Shown here in pieces: positions 8,529-17,686 of a stretch of 64,000 nucleotides of DNA (positions are counted from its first letter, which is position 1; each line of letters begins with the position of its first letter). This stretch comes from Pseudomonas sp. P7548 (lineage in GTDB: Bacteria; Pseudomonadota; Gammaproteobacteria; Pseudomonadales; Pseudomonadaceae). The DNA lies in the NCBI RefSeq assembly GCF_013386585.1, contig NZ_JACARO010000013.1:124001-188000 (forward strand), given 5' to 3'. Position numbers and translations under genes: made by a program. The notes beneath the pieces were generated by a model. The model was given only the letters and a program-made list of their open reading frames with translations, had not been told where the DNA came from and made no database searches.

Positions 8529-11500
8529 CTACGGCCTCCTTGAGGGTTCGGTTGAGTTCATCCAGGCGAAAGCCCTTGAGCAAACCGCGCACTTTGCTGA
8601 TGAAAGGCGCGGCGTCGGGGGTTTGTACGAGGATCGTGTCGAGTCGTTCGTGCAGGCCGCGCACATAGCCGATGGCGCTGAGTTCAGCGAGGGCGGCGAG
8701 GTCTTCGGGGCAGGGCAATACGCTGGGCGGCGAAGGTGGCACGCGGCTTTGGGTGCGCCGCAACCACTCCAGGCCCAGGTGCGTTTGCAGGCGCCCGAGC
8801 AGTTCCGGGGTGCGCACCGGCTTGGCCAGGTAGTCGTTGCAGGCGGCCGCGAGGCTGCGCTCGCGGTCGTCGGTAAAGGCATTGGCCGAGATCACGATGA
8901 TCGGCGCGGTCGACAGCGCGTTGCGCCGGATCAGGCGGCTGGTCTCATAGCCGTCCAGCGTCGGCATCGACAGGTCCATCAGGATCAGGTCAGGGGCCAG
9001 CAGCGCCACCTGCCGGATCGCGTCCTGGCCGTTGCTGGCCTGGATCACTTCAAACCCCAGGGGCGTGAGCATGCCGCTGAGCACTTTGCGATGGTCCACG
9101 TGGTCATCCACCACCAGGATGCGCCGGCGTGAACCGAGATAGCCGATGATGTCGTGCTCCACATGCACCACCGCCTGCGGCGCGCGTACCTGGGACAGGA
9201 ACAGCCGCACCTGGAAGCACGTGCCCTTGTCCCGTTCGCTGGTGACGCGCAACTCGCCGCCCATCAACGCGGTGAGCATGCGCGTGATGGTCAGCCCCAG
9301 GCCCACGCCCTTGTCCTGGCGCATCAGGTCGCCGCGCTCGAACGGCTGGAAAATCCGCTCCAGCTGCTCCGGGTCTATGCCGATGCCGGTGTCGATGATT
9401 TCAAAATTGGCGGTCTCGCGCCTGTAGCTCACCCGCAGGCACACCTCGCCGCTGTCGGTGAAGTTCACCGCATTACCGAGCAGGTTGATCAGGATCTGCC
9501 GCACGCGCTTCTCATCGCCGCGCACCACCGCCGGGATATTGCCCGCGCAATCCAGACGAAAGCGCAGGCCCTTGTCCTGGGCCTGGGGCGTGAACATCTG
9601 TTCCAGGTCGTGAAGCAGTTCCGGGAAGGGAATTTCGGTGAGTTCCAGGCGCAACTTGCCCGCCTCGATCTTGGCCACATCCAACAGCCCGTCGATCAGC
9701 GACACCAAGTGCGAGCCGCTGCGCAGGATGGTCGCCAGGGCGTCCTGATGCTGCTCGGGCATGGCGCTGTCGCGCTGCAGGATCTGGGTGAAACCGAGGA
9801 TGCTGTTCAGCGGTGTGCGCAGTTCGTGGGACAGCCCGGTGACATAGCGGCTTTTGGCGGCATTCGCCGCTTCCGAAGCTTCCTTGGCCTGTTGCAGGGC
9901 CTGGTCGGTGAGGCTGTGGGCGTCGATTTCCTGCATCAGCAGCAGGGTCTGGCGGTCGGACTCCTGCTGGGCTACGCCACGGCTTTCACGGGTGAGCACC
10001 ACCCACCAGGCGAGCACGGCGGCCAACACCGACAGGGTCAGGAAGGCCTTGAAGAACGCCTGATACAAGGTTTCCGAGTGGGGCAGCCCCTGGGCAGCCT
10101 GCACGTAGATCAGGGCCAGGGCGCCGGCGAGCATCAACACCAGCGCCAGCAGCAACCCAAGGTAATGGGCCAGGCGCGTGTGCAGGCGCGGCATCATCGT
10201 ATTCGGCAGCAGCCAGCGCAGCACGCCTTCGAACTGGGTGACCAGGCGCGCGTGGGGTTTGCAGCGGTCGCCGCAGCGCGCATCCAGCGAGCAACACAAC
10301 GAGCAGATCGGCGTGCTGTAGGCCGGGCAGAACGCCATGTCGGCGGTTTCGAACGGGTTGCTGCACAGCCCGCACACCGCGTGGGTGGCCGGCGCCACCG
10401 GGTGAATCAACTGCACATCGCTGGTGCGGGCGATGTAGTACTTGCCCCCGGTCAGCCAGGCCAGCAACGGCGCCATCACCAGCGCCGTGCCCAGCGCGAC
10501 AAAGGGTGGCGCCGCCTGGGCCAGGGCACCGAACAGGCCGAAGTGGGCGAGGATCGACAGCAACGACGCGATCAGCATCGAACCGACGCCTACCGGGTTG
10601 ATGTCGTAGAGGTGCGCGCGCTTGAACTCGATATGCTTGGGCGACAGGCCCAGGGGCTTGTTGATCACCAGGTCCGCCACCAGCGTGCCGATCCAGGCAA
10701 TCGCGACATTGGCGTAGAGCCCCAGCACCTGGTCGATCACATCGAACACGCCCAGCTCCATCAGCATCAGCGCGATGGCCACGTTGAACACCAGCCACAC
10801 CACGCGGCCGGGGTGGCTGTGGGTGACGCGGGCGAAGAAGTTGGACCAGGCCAGGGAGCCGGCGTAGGCGTTGGTCAGGTTGATCTTCATCTGCGAGATG
10901 AACACGAACAGCACCATGGCGCCGAGGGCCCATTCTGGCGAGCTGAACACATAGCGGAAGGCGACCAGGTACATCTGGGTCGGCTCGGCGGCGCGTTCCA
11001 TGGGGATTTCGTGTTGCAGGGCGAGAAAGGCCAGGAACGCCCCGGCGAACATCTTCAACGCGCCCGGGATGATCCAGCCGGGGCCGGCGCAGAGCAGGGC
11101 GGCCCACCAGCGCTTACGGTTGGCGGCGGTTTTTTCCGGCAGGAAGCGCAGGTAGTCCACCTGTTCGCCGATCTGCGTCACCAGGGACAGCGCCACGGTG
11201 CATGCGGCGCAGAACGCCAGCAGGTTGAACCCGCCCCCTTCGCCGCTGCGCCCGACAAAGCTGGTCCAGTCGCTGAAGGCGTCGGGGTTTTTCCACCAAA
11301 CAAAGCCGTAGGGCAGCACCAGCAACAACAGCCAGAGGGGCTGCGTCCACAGTTGCAGGCGGCTGATCAGGGTCACGCCGTAGGCCACCAAGGGGATCAC
11401 CAGCAATGAACAGATCACATAGGCAATCGCCAGCGGGATGTGGAAATACAGCTCCAGCGCCAGCGCCATGATCGCCGCTTCGAGGGCGAAGAACAGGAAG

Positions 11501-11886
11501 GTAAAGCTGGCGTAGATCAGCGAGGTGATGGTGGAACCGATGTAGCCGAAACCGGCGCCACGGGTGAGCAGGTCCATGTCCACGCCGTAGCGCGCGGCGT
11601 AATAACTGATGGGCAGGCCAGTGAGGAAAATCACCAGGCTGATGGCCAGGATCGCCCAGAAGGTGTTGGTGAACCCATAACTCAAGGCCAAGACGCCGCC
11701 GATGGCCTCCAGCGCCAGGAACGACACCGCGCCCAGGGCGGTGTTGGCGATGCGCAGCTCCGACCATTTGCGAAAGGACTTGGGGGTGTAGCGCAGGGCG
11801 TAGTCTTCCATGGTCTCGTCGGCGACCCAGGTGTTGTAGTCGCGGCGGATCTTGACGATGCGCTGGGTGCCGGGAGGGGGATGCAC
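8503..11886 (-). CDS. Hybrid histidine kinase with N-terminal NCS1-type permease domain
   Basis: 1127-aa membrane protein starting at GTG 11886. Residues about 1-490 form a many-pass domain resembling NCS1 purine/cytosine permeases (RRDYNTWVADETMEDYALRY start; repeated transmembrane segments). A cysteine-rich stretch follows (C505, C508, C520, C528, C531, C532, C538, C542, plus H545), then more membrane helices, a HisKA domain with SHELRTPLN (H687), an HATPase_c domain (NLLGNAVNFTDSG; DTGIGI; GVGLGLTI) and a receiver domain with D971 (LMDLSMP). It likely senses a small nitrogenous ligand, perhaps urea, through the transporter-like domain, by analogy with CbrA whose sensor is an SLC5 permease. 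Ligand is inference. Confidence 0.88.
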   Translation of the reverse strand: MHPPPGTQRIVKIRRDYNTWVADETMEDYALRYTPKSFRKWSELRIANTALGAVSFLALEAIGGVLALSYGFTNTFWAILAISLVIFLTGLPISYYAARYGVDMDLLTRGAGFGYIGSTITSLIYASFTFLFFALEAAIMALALELYFHIPLAIAYVICSLLVIPLVAYGVTLISRLQLWTQPLWLLLLVLPYGFVWWKNPDAFSDWTSFVGRSGEGGGFNLLAFCAACTVALSLVTQIGEQVDYLRFLPEKTAANRKRWWAALLCAGPGWIIPGALKMFAGAFLAFLALQHEIPMERAAEPTQMYLVAFRYVFSSPEWALGAMVLFVFISQMKINLTNAYAGSLAWSNFFARVTHSHPGRVVWLVFNVAIALMLMELGVFDVIDQVLGLYANVAIAWIGTLVADLVINKPLGLSPKHIEFKRAHLYDINPVGVGSMLIASLLSILAHFGLFGALAQAAPPFVALGTALVMAPLLAWLTGGKYYIARTSDVQLIHPVAPATHAVCGLCSNPFETADMAFCPAYSTPICSLCCSLDARCGDRCKPHARLVTQFEGVLRWLLPNTMMPRLHTRLAHYLGLLLALVLMLAGALALIYVQAAQGLPHSETLYQAFFKAFLTLSVLAAVLAWWVVLTRESRGVAQQESDRQTLLLMQEIDAHSLTDQALQQAKEASEAANAAKSRYVTGLSHELRTPLNSILGFTQILQRDSAMPEQHQDALATILRSGSHLVSLIDGLLDVAKIEAGKLRLELTEIPFPELLHDLEQMFTPQAQDKGLRFRLDCAGNIPAVVRGDEKRVRQILINLLGNAVNFTDSGEVCLRVSYRRETANFEIIDTGIGIDPEQLERIFQPFERGDLMRQDKGVGLGLTITRMLTALMGGELRVTSERDKGTCFQVRLFLSQVRAPQAVVHVEHDIIGYLGSRRRILVVDDHVDHRKVLSGMLTPLGFEVIQASNGQDAIRQVALLAPDLILMDLSMPTLDGYETSRLIRRNALSTAPIIVISANAFTDDRERSLAAACNDYLAKPVRTPELLGRLQTHLGLEWLRRTQSRVPPSPPSVLPCPEDLAALAELSAIGYVRGLHERLDTILVQTPDAAPFISKVRGLLKGFRLDELNRTLKEAVDECTHPQH

Positions 11887-11953
11887 GGTGGGGGACTCCG
11901 CAAAGAAGGCTAAATCGAATGAGCAAGTTCCATGCCCCGACGAACACTGAGGT

Positions 11954-12052
11954 CCAAATGTGGGAGCGGGCTTGCTCGCGAATGCGGTAGGTCAGCTTGA
12001 ACATCAGTGACTGATACGCCGCATTCGCGAGCAAGCCCGCTCCCACATTTGG
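11954..12052. repeat. REPIN in the kinase/urtA intergenic region
   Basis: Inverted arms CCAAATGTGGGAGCGGGCTT and its complement enclose about 55 bases. Same core as 7758-7846. It occupies a third of the 314-base gap between the divergent kinase and urtA genes, on the kinase-proximal side, leaving 12053-12200 for the urtA promoter. Confidence 0.85.
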
Positions 12053-12105
12053 ATCTCTAGTGTTCGAGGGAGCGCGATCCTGCGCGAAAATGGTGCGCAG
12101 CGGCA

Positions 12106-12134
12106 TACGTCAAATGACGTACCCGCTTACGTCA
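12106..12134. promoter_or_regulatory. Candidate response-regulator operator upstream of urtA
   Basis: TACGTCA-AA-TGACGTA (12106-12121) is a perfect 7-bp inverted repeat, followed by a third half-site TACGTCA at 12128-12134. It lies 67-95 bases upstream of the urtA start codon, a usual place for activator binding. NarL/LuxR-type regulators commonly bind such short palindromes, and the gene for one lies beyond the divergent kinase. Binding itself is inference. Confidence 0.5.
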
Positions 12135-12200
12135 GGCTGCGTATACCCGCGCTGGCCCCCTGCCGCCATGCTGGACCCCTCATTGCAGAGGAGTCGCCCC

Positions 12201-13409
12201 ATGGCACACCGATTGATCCGCTCCACACCGCTGTTGGCCTTGTCATTGCTGGCGGCCGCTCTGTTCAGCCAGGGCGTGCTGGCCGATAACGAAGGCCTGG
12301 CCGTGACCCCTACCGAAGTCACCGTCGGTCAGTTGCACTCGGCCACCGGCACCATGGCCATCTCCGAAACCGGTTCGATCCAGGCCGAGCGCCTGGCCAT
12401 CGAGCAGATCAACGCCTCGGGCGGGATCCTCGGCCGGCAGATCAAGGTGATCCAGGAAGACGGCGCGTCCGACTGGCCGACCTTCGCCGAGAAAGCCAAA
12501 AAGCTGCTGGTCAACGACAAGGTCGCCGCCGTGTTCGGCTGTTGGACCTCGGCGTCGCGCAAAGCGGTGCTGCCGATCTTCGAGAAAGAAAACGGTTTGC
12601 TCTACTACCCGACCTTCTACGAAGGCCTGGAGCAGTCGAAAAACGTGATCTACACCGGGCAGGAAGCCACCCAGCAGATCCTCGCCAGCCTCGACTGGAT
12701 CGCCAAGACCAAAGGCGCCAAGACTTTCTACCTGGTGGGCTCGGACTACATCTGGCCGCGTACCTCGATGAAGATCGCGCGCAAGCACATTGAAAACGTG
12801 CTGCACGGCACCGTGGTCGGCGAAGATTACTACCCACTGGGCAACACCCAGTTCGGCTCGCTGATCAACAAGGTCAAGCTGAAGAAGCCGGATGTGGTGT
12901 TTGCAGCGGTGGTGGGCGGCTCCAACGTGGCCTTCTACAAACAGCTCAACGCGGCCGGCGTGAACGCGTCCAAGCAGACCTTGCTGACGTTGTCGGTCAC
13001 CGAAGACGAACTGCTCGGCATCGGCGGCGAAAACATGGCCGGTTTCTATGCCTCGATGAAGTACTTCCAGAGCCTGGACAACCCGAACAACAAAGCCTTC
13101 GTCGAAGCGTTCAAGGCCAAGTATGGCAAGGACGCGGTGATCGGCGATGTGACCCAGGCCGCCTACCTCGGCCCATGGCTGTGGAAAGCCGCGGTGGAGA
13201 AGGCCGGCAGTTTCGACGTGGATAAGGTCGTCGCTGCATCCCCGGGCATCGAACTGAAAACCGCGCCGGAAGGCTACGTGAAGATCCACGAGAACCATCA
13301 CCTGTGGAGCAAGTCGCGCATTGGCGAAGTGCAGCCCAACGGCCAGTTCAAGGTGATCTACGAGTCGGATCTGATCGAGCCGAACCCGTTCCCCAAAGGC
13401 TACCAATAA
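12201..13409 (+). CDS. urtA: Urea ABC transporter, periplasmic urea-binding protein
   Basis: 402-aa binding protein of the branched-chain amino acid/amide (Peripla_BP_5) class, UrtA subfamily. It begins with a signal peptide (MAHRLIRS, hydrophobic core, ending near VLA). The mature part has VGQLHSATGTMAISETG, FGCWTSASRKAVLP and YYPTFYEGLEQSKNV, all hallmark UrtA segments. ATG 12201 is chosen because GAGGAG ends 8 bases upstream; an in-frame ATG at 12168 is less well placed and would bury the signal peptide. It is the first gene of urtABCDE and would capture urea in the periplasm. In other bacteria these genes are nitrogen-regulated. Confidence 0.93.
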   Translation: MAHRLIRSTPLLALSLLAAALFSQGVLADNEGLAVTPTEVTVGQLHSATGTMAISETGSIQAERLAIEQINASGGILGRQIKVIQEDGASDWPTFAEKAKKLLVNDKVAAVFGCWTSASRKAVLPIFEKENGLLYYPTFYEGLEQSKNVIYTGQEATQQILASLDWIAKTKGAKTFYLVGSDYIWPRTSMKIARKHIENVLHGTVVGEDYYPLGNTQFGSLINKVKLKKPDVVFAAVVGGSNVAFYKQLNAAGVNASKQTLLTLSVTEDELLGIGGENMAGFYASMKYFQSLDNPNNKAFVEAFKAKYGKDAVIGDVTQAAYLGPWLWKAAVEKAGSFDVDKVVAASPGIELKTAPEGYVKIHENHHLWSKSRIGEVQPNGQFKVIYESDLIEPNPFPKGYQ

Positions 13410-13450
13410 CCCTGCGCAACACACCGATCCACTTGTGGGAACGGGCTTTG

Positions 13451-13537
13451 TGTGGGAGCTGGCTTGCCTGCGATTGCATCACCTCTGTGTCACCGAAAGA
13501 CCCAGGTGTCTGCATCGCAGGCAAGCCAGCTCCCACA
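13451..13537. repeat. REPIN (GAGCTGGCTTGCCTGCGAT type) inside the urt operon
   Basis: Inverted copies of TGTGGGAGCTGGCTTGCCTG flank about 45 bases between urtA and urtB. A truncated REP half (TTGTGGGAACGGGCTTT) abuts it at 13434-13450. The core differs from the 7758 and 11954 elements. Its position after a binding-protein gene suggests it could stabilise the upstream mRNA and favour high UrtA expression; this is inference. Confidence 0.85.
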
Positions 13538-13593
13538 TAAATCAACAGCAGACCGCATTTCAATTATCACCTGGTTCTCAGGAGACCATCATC

Positions 13594-14511
13594 ATGGAAT
13601 GGCTATCGGAATTTGGAGCCATCGCGGCAATGCAGGGGTTCAACGGCTTGTCCGTGTTCTGCGTGCTGTTGCTGATGGCATTGGGGCTGGCGATCATCTT
13701 TGGTCAGATGGGCGTGATCAACATGGCCCACGGCGAGTTCCTGACCATCGGCGCCTACACCACCTACGTGTGTTCCAGCCTCACCGCGCATTTTGCGCCA
13801 AGCTTCCAACCCTATTACTTCTTCTTTGCCATCGCCCTGTCGTTCCTCGTTGCCGGCGCCATCGGCTGGCTGGTGGAGTGGGCGATGATCAGCCGCTTGT
13901 ACAAGCGCCCGCTGGACACCTTGCTGGCGACCTGGGGCCTGTCCCTGGTGATGCAGCAAACCTTTCGCTCGGTGTTTGGCGCCCGTGAAGTCAGCGCCGA
14001 ACCGCCCGCGTGGCTGATGGGTTCGGTGAACTTCACCGACGCCATCGAGATCCCGCGCAACGGCCTGTTCATGATGGGCCTGACCCTGCTGCTGACCGGT
14101 GCGATCTTCATCATGCTCTACCGCTCGCGCTGGGGCTTGCAGGTGCGCGCCACGGTGCAGAACCGCCTGATGAGCCGGGCGGTGGGGATCAATACGCGCA
14201 AGGTCGACCGCATGACCTTCGCCCTGGGCTGCGGCGTGGCCGGGGTGGCGGGCGCGGCGTTCACCACCATTGGCTCCACAGGGCCCACGGCGGGTTCGCA
14301 GTACATCGTCGACACCTTCCTGGTGGTGGTGTTCGGCGGTGCGCAGAGCCTGTTCGGCACCATCGCCTCGGCGTTCGTGATTGCCCAGACCCAATCGCTG
14401 TCGGAGTTTTTCCTCAGTGGCTCGATGGCCAAGGTACTCACCTTGTCCTCGGTGATCCTGATCCTGATGCTGCGCCCGCAAGGGTTGTTCTCCATCAAAG
14501 TGCGCAAGTAG
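13594..14511 (+). CDS. urtB: Urea ABC transporter permease UrtB
   Basis: 305-aa membrane protein of the LivH/BPD_transp_2 family. It has about eight hydrophobic segments, with the conserved GQMGVINMAHGEFLTIGAYT start, and ends in MLRPQGLFSIKVRK, typical of UrtB. ATG 13594 follows CAGGAG by 9 bases; the frame upstream is open only through the REPIN. It pairs with UrtC to form the channel. The gene is 10 bases upstream of urtC. Confidence 0.92.
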   Translation: MEWLSEFGAIAAMQGFNGLSVFCVLLLMALGLAIIFGQMGVINMAHGEFLTIGAYTTYVCSSLTAHFAPSFQPYYFFFAIALSFLVAGAIGWLVEWAMISRLYKRPLDTLLATWGLSLVMQQTFRSVFGAREVSAEPPAWLMGSVNFTDAIEIPRNGLFMMGLTLLLTGAIFIMLYRSRWGLQVRATVQNRLMSRAVGINTRKVDRMTFALGCGVAGVAGAAFTTIGSTGPTAGSQYIVDTFLVVVFGGAQSLFGTIASAFVIAQTQSLSEFFLSGSMAKVLTLSSVILILMLRPQGLFSIKVRK

Positions 14512-14521
14512 AGGCGAGCAG

Positions 14522-15673
14522 ATGAAGGCTTTAGACAAGCTGCTGGGCGGCCAGCAAAACCTGATCGGCATCGTGCTGCTGGCGCTGTTGATCCTGGTGG
14601 TATTCCCCCTGACCCTGGACGCGTTCCGCCTGAACATGGTCGGCAAATACCTGACCTATGCGTTCGTTGCGGTGGGCCTGGTGTTGTGCTGGGGCTACGG
14701 CGGCATTCTCAGCCTGGGGCAGGGCGTGTTCTTTGGCGTCGGCGGCTACTGCATGGCGATGTTCCTCAAGCTGGAGGCATCGGACCCGGAGAGCACCAAG
14801 ATCCAGTCCACCCCCGGCATCCCGGACTTCATGGACTGGAACCAGATCACCGAACTGCCGCTGTTGTGGCAGCCGTTCCACAGTTTCAGCTTTACCCTGG
14901 TGGCGGTGATCGCCGTGCCGGTCTTGCTGGCGTTCGTGATCGGCCTGGCGTTGTTCAAACGGCGGGTGGGGGATGTGTATTTCTCCATCGTCACCCAGGC
15001 AATTGCACTGATCCTCACCGTGCTGATCGTCGGCCAGCAAGGCCTGACCGGCGGGGTTAACGGCATCACCGACCTCAAGACCCTACTGGGTTGGGACCTG
15101 CGCACCGACAGCGCCAAGTTGATCCTGTACTTCATCAACGCGGGCTTGCTGTTTGGCTGCATCTTCATTGGCCGTTTCATCCTCGCGTCCAAGCTCGGCC
15201 GGTTGCTGATGGCGATGCGCGACAAGGAAGAGCGCGTGCGTTTTTCCGGCTATGACGTGGCCAGCTTCAAGATCTTCGTGTTCTGCGTGGCCGCTGCGTT
15301 CTCGGCGATTGGCGGGGCCATGTTTGCCTTGCAGGTGGGCTTCATGTCGCCGTCGTTCGTGGGCATCGTGCCGTCGATCGAGATGGTGATCTTTGCCGCC
15401 GTGGGCGGGCGCATGTCGCTGCTGGGCGCGGTGTATGGCGCGTTGCTGGTGAACTATGGCAAGACCTACTTTTCCGAGTCGTTCCCCGAACTGTGGCTGT
15501 ACCTGATGGGCGGGCTGTTCATTGCCGTGGTCATGTACTTCCCCAACGGCCTGGCCGGGTTGTGGGAAAGCCATGGCCGCCAGGCATTGGCCAAACTGCT
15601 GCGGCGCACACCGGTGGCGAAAGCCCCGGTCAAAGCCAAGGCCAACACCAAAATCCTGGAGACCCAGCCATGA
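14522..15673 (+). CDS. urtC: Urea ABC transporter permease UrtC
   Basis: 383-aa LivM-like permease. Long hydrophobic segments run from about residue 15 to 345, with GYGGILSLGQGVFFGVGGYC early and the loop RFSGYDVASFKIFVF near 245. The last 40 residues are hydrophilic and Ala/Lys-rich. The stop overlaps the urtD start as ATGA (15670-15673), implying translational coupling to the ATPase. It forms the membrane pore with UrtB. Confidence 0.92.
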   Translation: MKALDKLLGGQQNLIGIVLLALLILVVFPLTLDAFRLNMVGKYLTYAFVAVGLVLCWGYGGILSLGQGVFFGVGGYCMAMFLKLEASDPESTKIQSTPGIPDFMDWNQITELPLLWQPFHSFSFTLVAVIAVPVLLAFVIGLALFKRRVGDVYFSIVTQAIALILTVLIVGQQGLTGGVNGITDLKTLLGWDLRTDSAKLILYFINAGLLFGCIFIGRFILASKLGRLLMAMRDKEERVRFSGYDVASFKIFVFCVAAAFSAIGGAMFALQVGFMSPSFVGIVPSIEMVIFAAVGGRMSLLGAVYGALLVNYGKTYFSESFPELWLYLMGGLFIAVVMYFPNGLAGLWESHGRQALAKLLRRTPVAKAPVKAKANTKILETQP

Positions 15674-16428
15674 CTGCCGTCGGTTTTGAGATGAAAAAAC
15701 CGGTGCTGGCCATCGAAGGCCTCACCGTGTCGTTCGACGGCTTCAAGGCCGTCGATAACCTCAACCTGTATATCGACCGCAATGAAGTGCGCGTGGTGAT
15801 CGGCCCCAACGGCGCCGGCAAGACCACCGTGCTCGACCTGATTTGCGGCAAGACCCGCGCCACCAGCGGCAGCATCCAGTTCGACGGGCAGGAACTGACC
15901 AAAATGCGCGAATACAACATCGTGCGTGCAGGCGTGGGGCGCAAGTTCCAGAACCCGTCGATCTACGAAAACCTCACGGTGTTCGAGAACCTCGAGATGT
16001 CCTACCCGGCCGGGCGCAAGGTGTGGGGCGCGCTGTTCTTCAAGCGCAACGCCCAGGTGATCGCCCGGGTGGAGGAGGTGGCGCGGGAGATCTTCCTCGG
16101 CGACTTGCTGCAACAGCAGGCCGATCTGTTGTCCCACGGGCAAAAGCAGTGGCTGGAGATCGGCATGCTGCTGATGCAAGACCCCGAGCTGCTGATGCTC
16201 GACGAGCCCGTGGCGGGCATGAGTGTCAACGAACGTGCGCAGACCGCCGAGTTGCTCAACCGCATCAGCCAGGGCCGTTCGGTGCTGGTGATCGAGCACG
16301 ACATGGAGTTCGTCAAAAGCATCGCCCACAAGGTCACGGTGCTGCACCAGGGCAAGGTGCTGGCCGAGGGCAGCATGGAGTCGGTTCAAAGCAACCCTAA
16401 AGTCATCGAAGTGTATTTGGGCCACTGA
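15670..16428 (+). CDS. urtD: Urea ABC transporter ATPase UrtD
   Basis: 252-aa LivG-like ATPase. The start at 15670 is fixed by the 4-base overlap with urtC; longer upstream reading in this frame is inside urtC. Walker A GPNGAGKTT is at residues 45-53, a GRKFQNPSIYENLTV Q-loop region follows, the signature is LSHGQKQW (the UrtD variant of LSGGQ), Walker B is LLMLDEPVAG and the switch His is in VIEHDMEF. It energises uptake together with UrtE. Confidence 0.93.
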   Translation: MTAVGFEMKKPVLAIEGLTVSFDGFKAVDNLNLYIDRNEVRVVIGPNGAGKTTVLDLICGKTRATSGSIQFDGQELTKMREYNIVRAGVGRKFQNPSIYENLTVFENLEMSYPAGRKVWGALFFKRNAQVIARVEEVAREIFLGDLLQQQADLLSHGQKQWLEIGMLLMQDPELLMLDEPVAGMSVNERAQTAELLNRISQGRSVLVIEHDMEFVKSIAHKVTVLHQGKVLAEGSMESVQSNPKVIEVYLGH

Positions 16429-16438
16429 GGAAGCAGGC

Positions 16439-17128
16439 ATGTTCAAGATCGACCAGTTGTCCTGCGGCTACGGGCAGAGCCAGATCCTCCACGACCTGGA
16501 CCTGAACGTGGCCAAGCGCGAGATTGTCGCGGTAATGGGCCGCAACGGCATGGGCAAGACCACCTTGTTCAAGAGCCTGATGGGCATCCTGCCGCAATGG
16601 AAAGGCCAGGTGAGTGTGGACGGGCACGATGTGTCGGCGCTGGAAACCCACGAGCGGGTGGAGCGGGGCATCGCCTATGTGCCCCAGGGCCGCATGATTT
16701 TCCCGAGCATGACCGTGCTGGAAAACATCCAGACCGGCCTGCCGGCCTCGGCACGGGGCAAGGTGCCGGAGGATCTGTATGCGTTGTTTCCGGTGCTGCA
16801 CGACATGCAGTCGCGTAAGGGCGGCAACCTGTCCGGTGGGCAGCAACAGCAGCTGGCAATCGCCCGCGCGCTGGCGACCAACCCCAAGGTGTTGTTGCTC
16901 GATGAACCGACGGAGGGCATCCAGCCGTCGATCATCAAGGACATCGCCCGCACCTTGAAGGAGATCCGCAACTTGCGGGACCTGACTATCGTGGTGTCCG
17001 AGCAGGTGCTGTCCTTCACCCTGGAAATTGCCGACCGCTTCCTCGTCATCGAGAAGGGCCGCTTCGTGATCGAAGAGACCCGCGACCGCGTGGACGAGGC
17101 GACCATCAGCCGCTACCTGTCCGTCTGA
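16439..17128 (+). CDS. urtE: Urea ABC transporter ATPase UrtE
   Basis: 229-aa LivF-like ATPase. Walker A GRNGMGKT is at residues 34-41, then YVPQGRMIFP (Q-loop), signature LSGGQQQQ and Walker B LLLDEPTEGIQPS. It lacks the usual switch His, having VVSEQ where LivF proteins have a polar residue, which is normal for UrtE. It lies 10 bases after urtD with an AGGAAG-like ribosome binding site. It is the last gene of the operon; hairpins follow at 17135-17193. No urease genes are in the window. Confidence 0.93.
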   Translation: MFKIDQLSCGYGQSQILHDLDLNVAKREIVAVMGRNGMGKTTLFKSLMGILPQWKGQVSVDGHDVSALETHERVERGIAYVPQGRMIFPSMTVLENIQTGLPASARGKVPEDLYALFPVLHDMQSRKGGNLSGGQQQQLAIARALATNPKVLLLDEPTEGIQPSIIKDIARTLKEIRNLRDLTIVVSEQVLSFTLEIADRFLVIEKGRFVIEETRDRVDEATISRYLSV

Positions 17129-17134
17129 CCCACC

Positions 17135-17193
17135 ACCCACCTTTATTGCTGGTGGGTTGGACCTGTAGGAGCCGGCTTGCCGGCTCCTACAGG
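17135..17193. terminator. Two hairpins ending the urt operon, the second a perfect REP palindrome
   Basis: ACCCACC/GGTGGGT (17135-17141 with 17151-17157) forms a 7-bp stem. Five bases later CCTGTAGGAGCCGGC-TT-GCCGGCTCCTACAGG (17162-17193) is a perfect 15-bp palindrome with a 2-base centre. Neither is followed by a T run, so termination would not be classical. They separate the convergent urtE and DUF1937 genes. Confidence 0.5.
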
Positions 17194-17217
17194 GGGGATA
17201 GGAATTAGCCGTCAGGG

Positions 17218-17574
17218 TCAGGTGAATTGTGCTGCAACGTTCGACCACAGGCTTACCCGACGCCCCCTGGCTTCAAAAAACGCGATCTCGCGCTTGATCC
17301 CCCCACTCAATTCCCACCCCGGCAGGTCCAGCACGATCAGCTCGTCGAGCAATTCCATGAACACCGCATCCACCGGCGCCCATAGCTTGCCGATGGCTGC
17401 GTTGTCCTTGCCCACGAACGCCTGGTTGATCGGGTGGGACATCGACACCTGGCTGAACACGGCATGACCCGCCTCGATAATCCCGGCCGCGACCGTGTTG
17501 CAGGCGATAAACCGTTCCTCGACCACGGCCGCGTCGGCGTGGCTGTAAGGGCAGGCGAGAAAAATCTTGCGCAT
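17218..17574 (-). CDS. DUF1937-family protein (nucleoside deoxyribosyltransferase-like fold)
   Basis: 118-aa soluble protein. It begins MRKIFLACPYSHADAAVVEERF and contains NQAFVGKDNAAIGKLWAP and LDLPGWELSGGIKREI, sequences characteristic of DUF1937. This family shows remote resemblance to the nucleoside 2-deoxyribosyltransferase/YtoQ fold (the YSHADAAVVEER and W..S.GI..EI parts). ATG 17574 is chosen because AGAGG lies just upstream; the open frame continues to 17646 without support. Function unknown. It stands alone between urtE and the DeoR gene. Confidence 0.75.
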   Translation of the reverse strand: MRKIFLACPYSHADAAVVEERFIACNTVAAGIIEAGHAVFSQVSMSHPINQAFVGKDNAAIGKLWAPVDAVFMELLDELIVLDLPGWELSGGIKREIAFFEARGRRVSLWSNVAAQFT

Positions 17575-17686
17575 AAATACCTCTGTTTTTTTTGATGAAT
17601 GAATAAAAAGTTGTGGTTTATCTGTTGAATTGGTGACCGAATCCACTTAATTTTGCCGTCACCTCAACACCGACACGGAGATCGCC

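Noticed and set aside
9154..11409. 751-codon open frame on the plus strand
   Set aside because: Antisense to the NCS1-linked kinase; its translation is low-complexity and rich in Gln/His/Arg, as usual for shadows of GC-rich genes.
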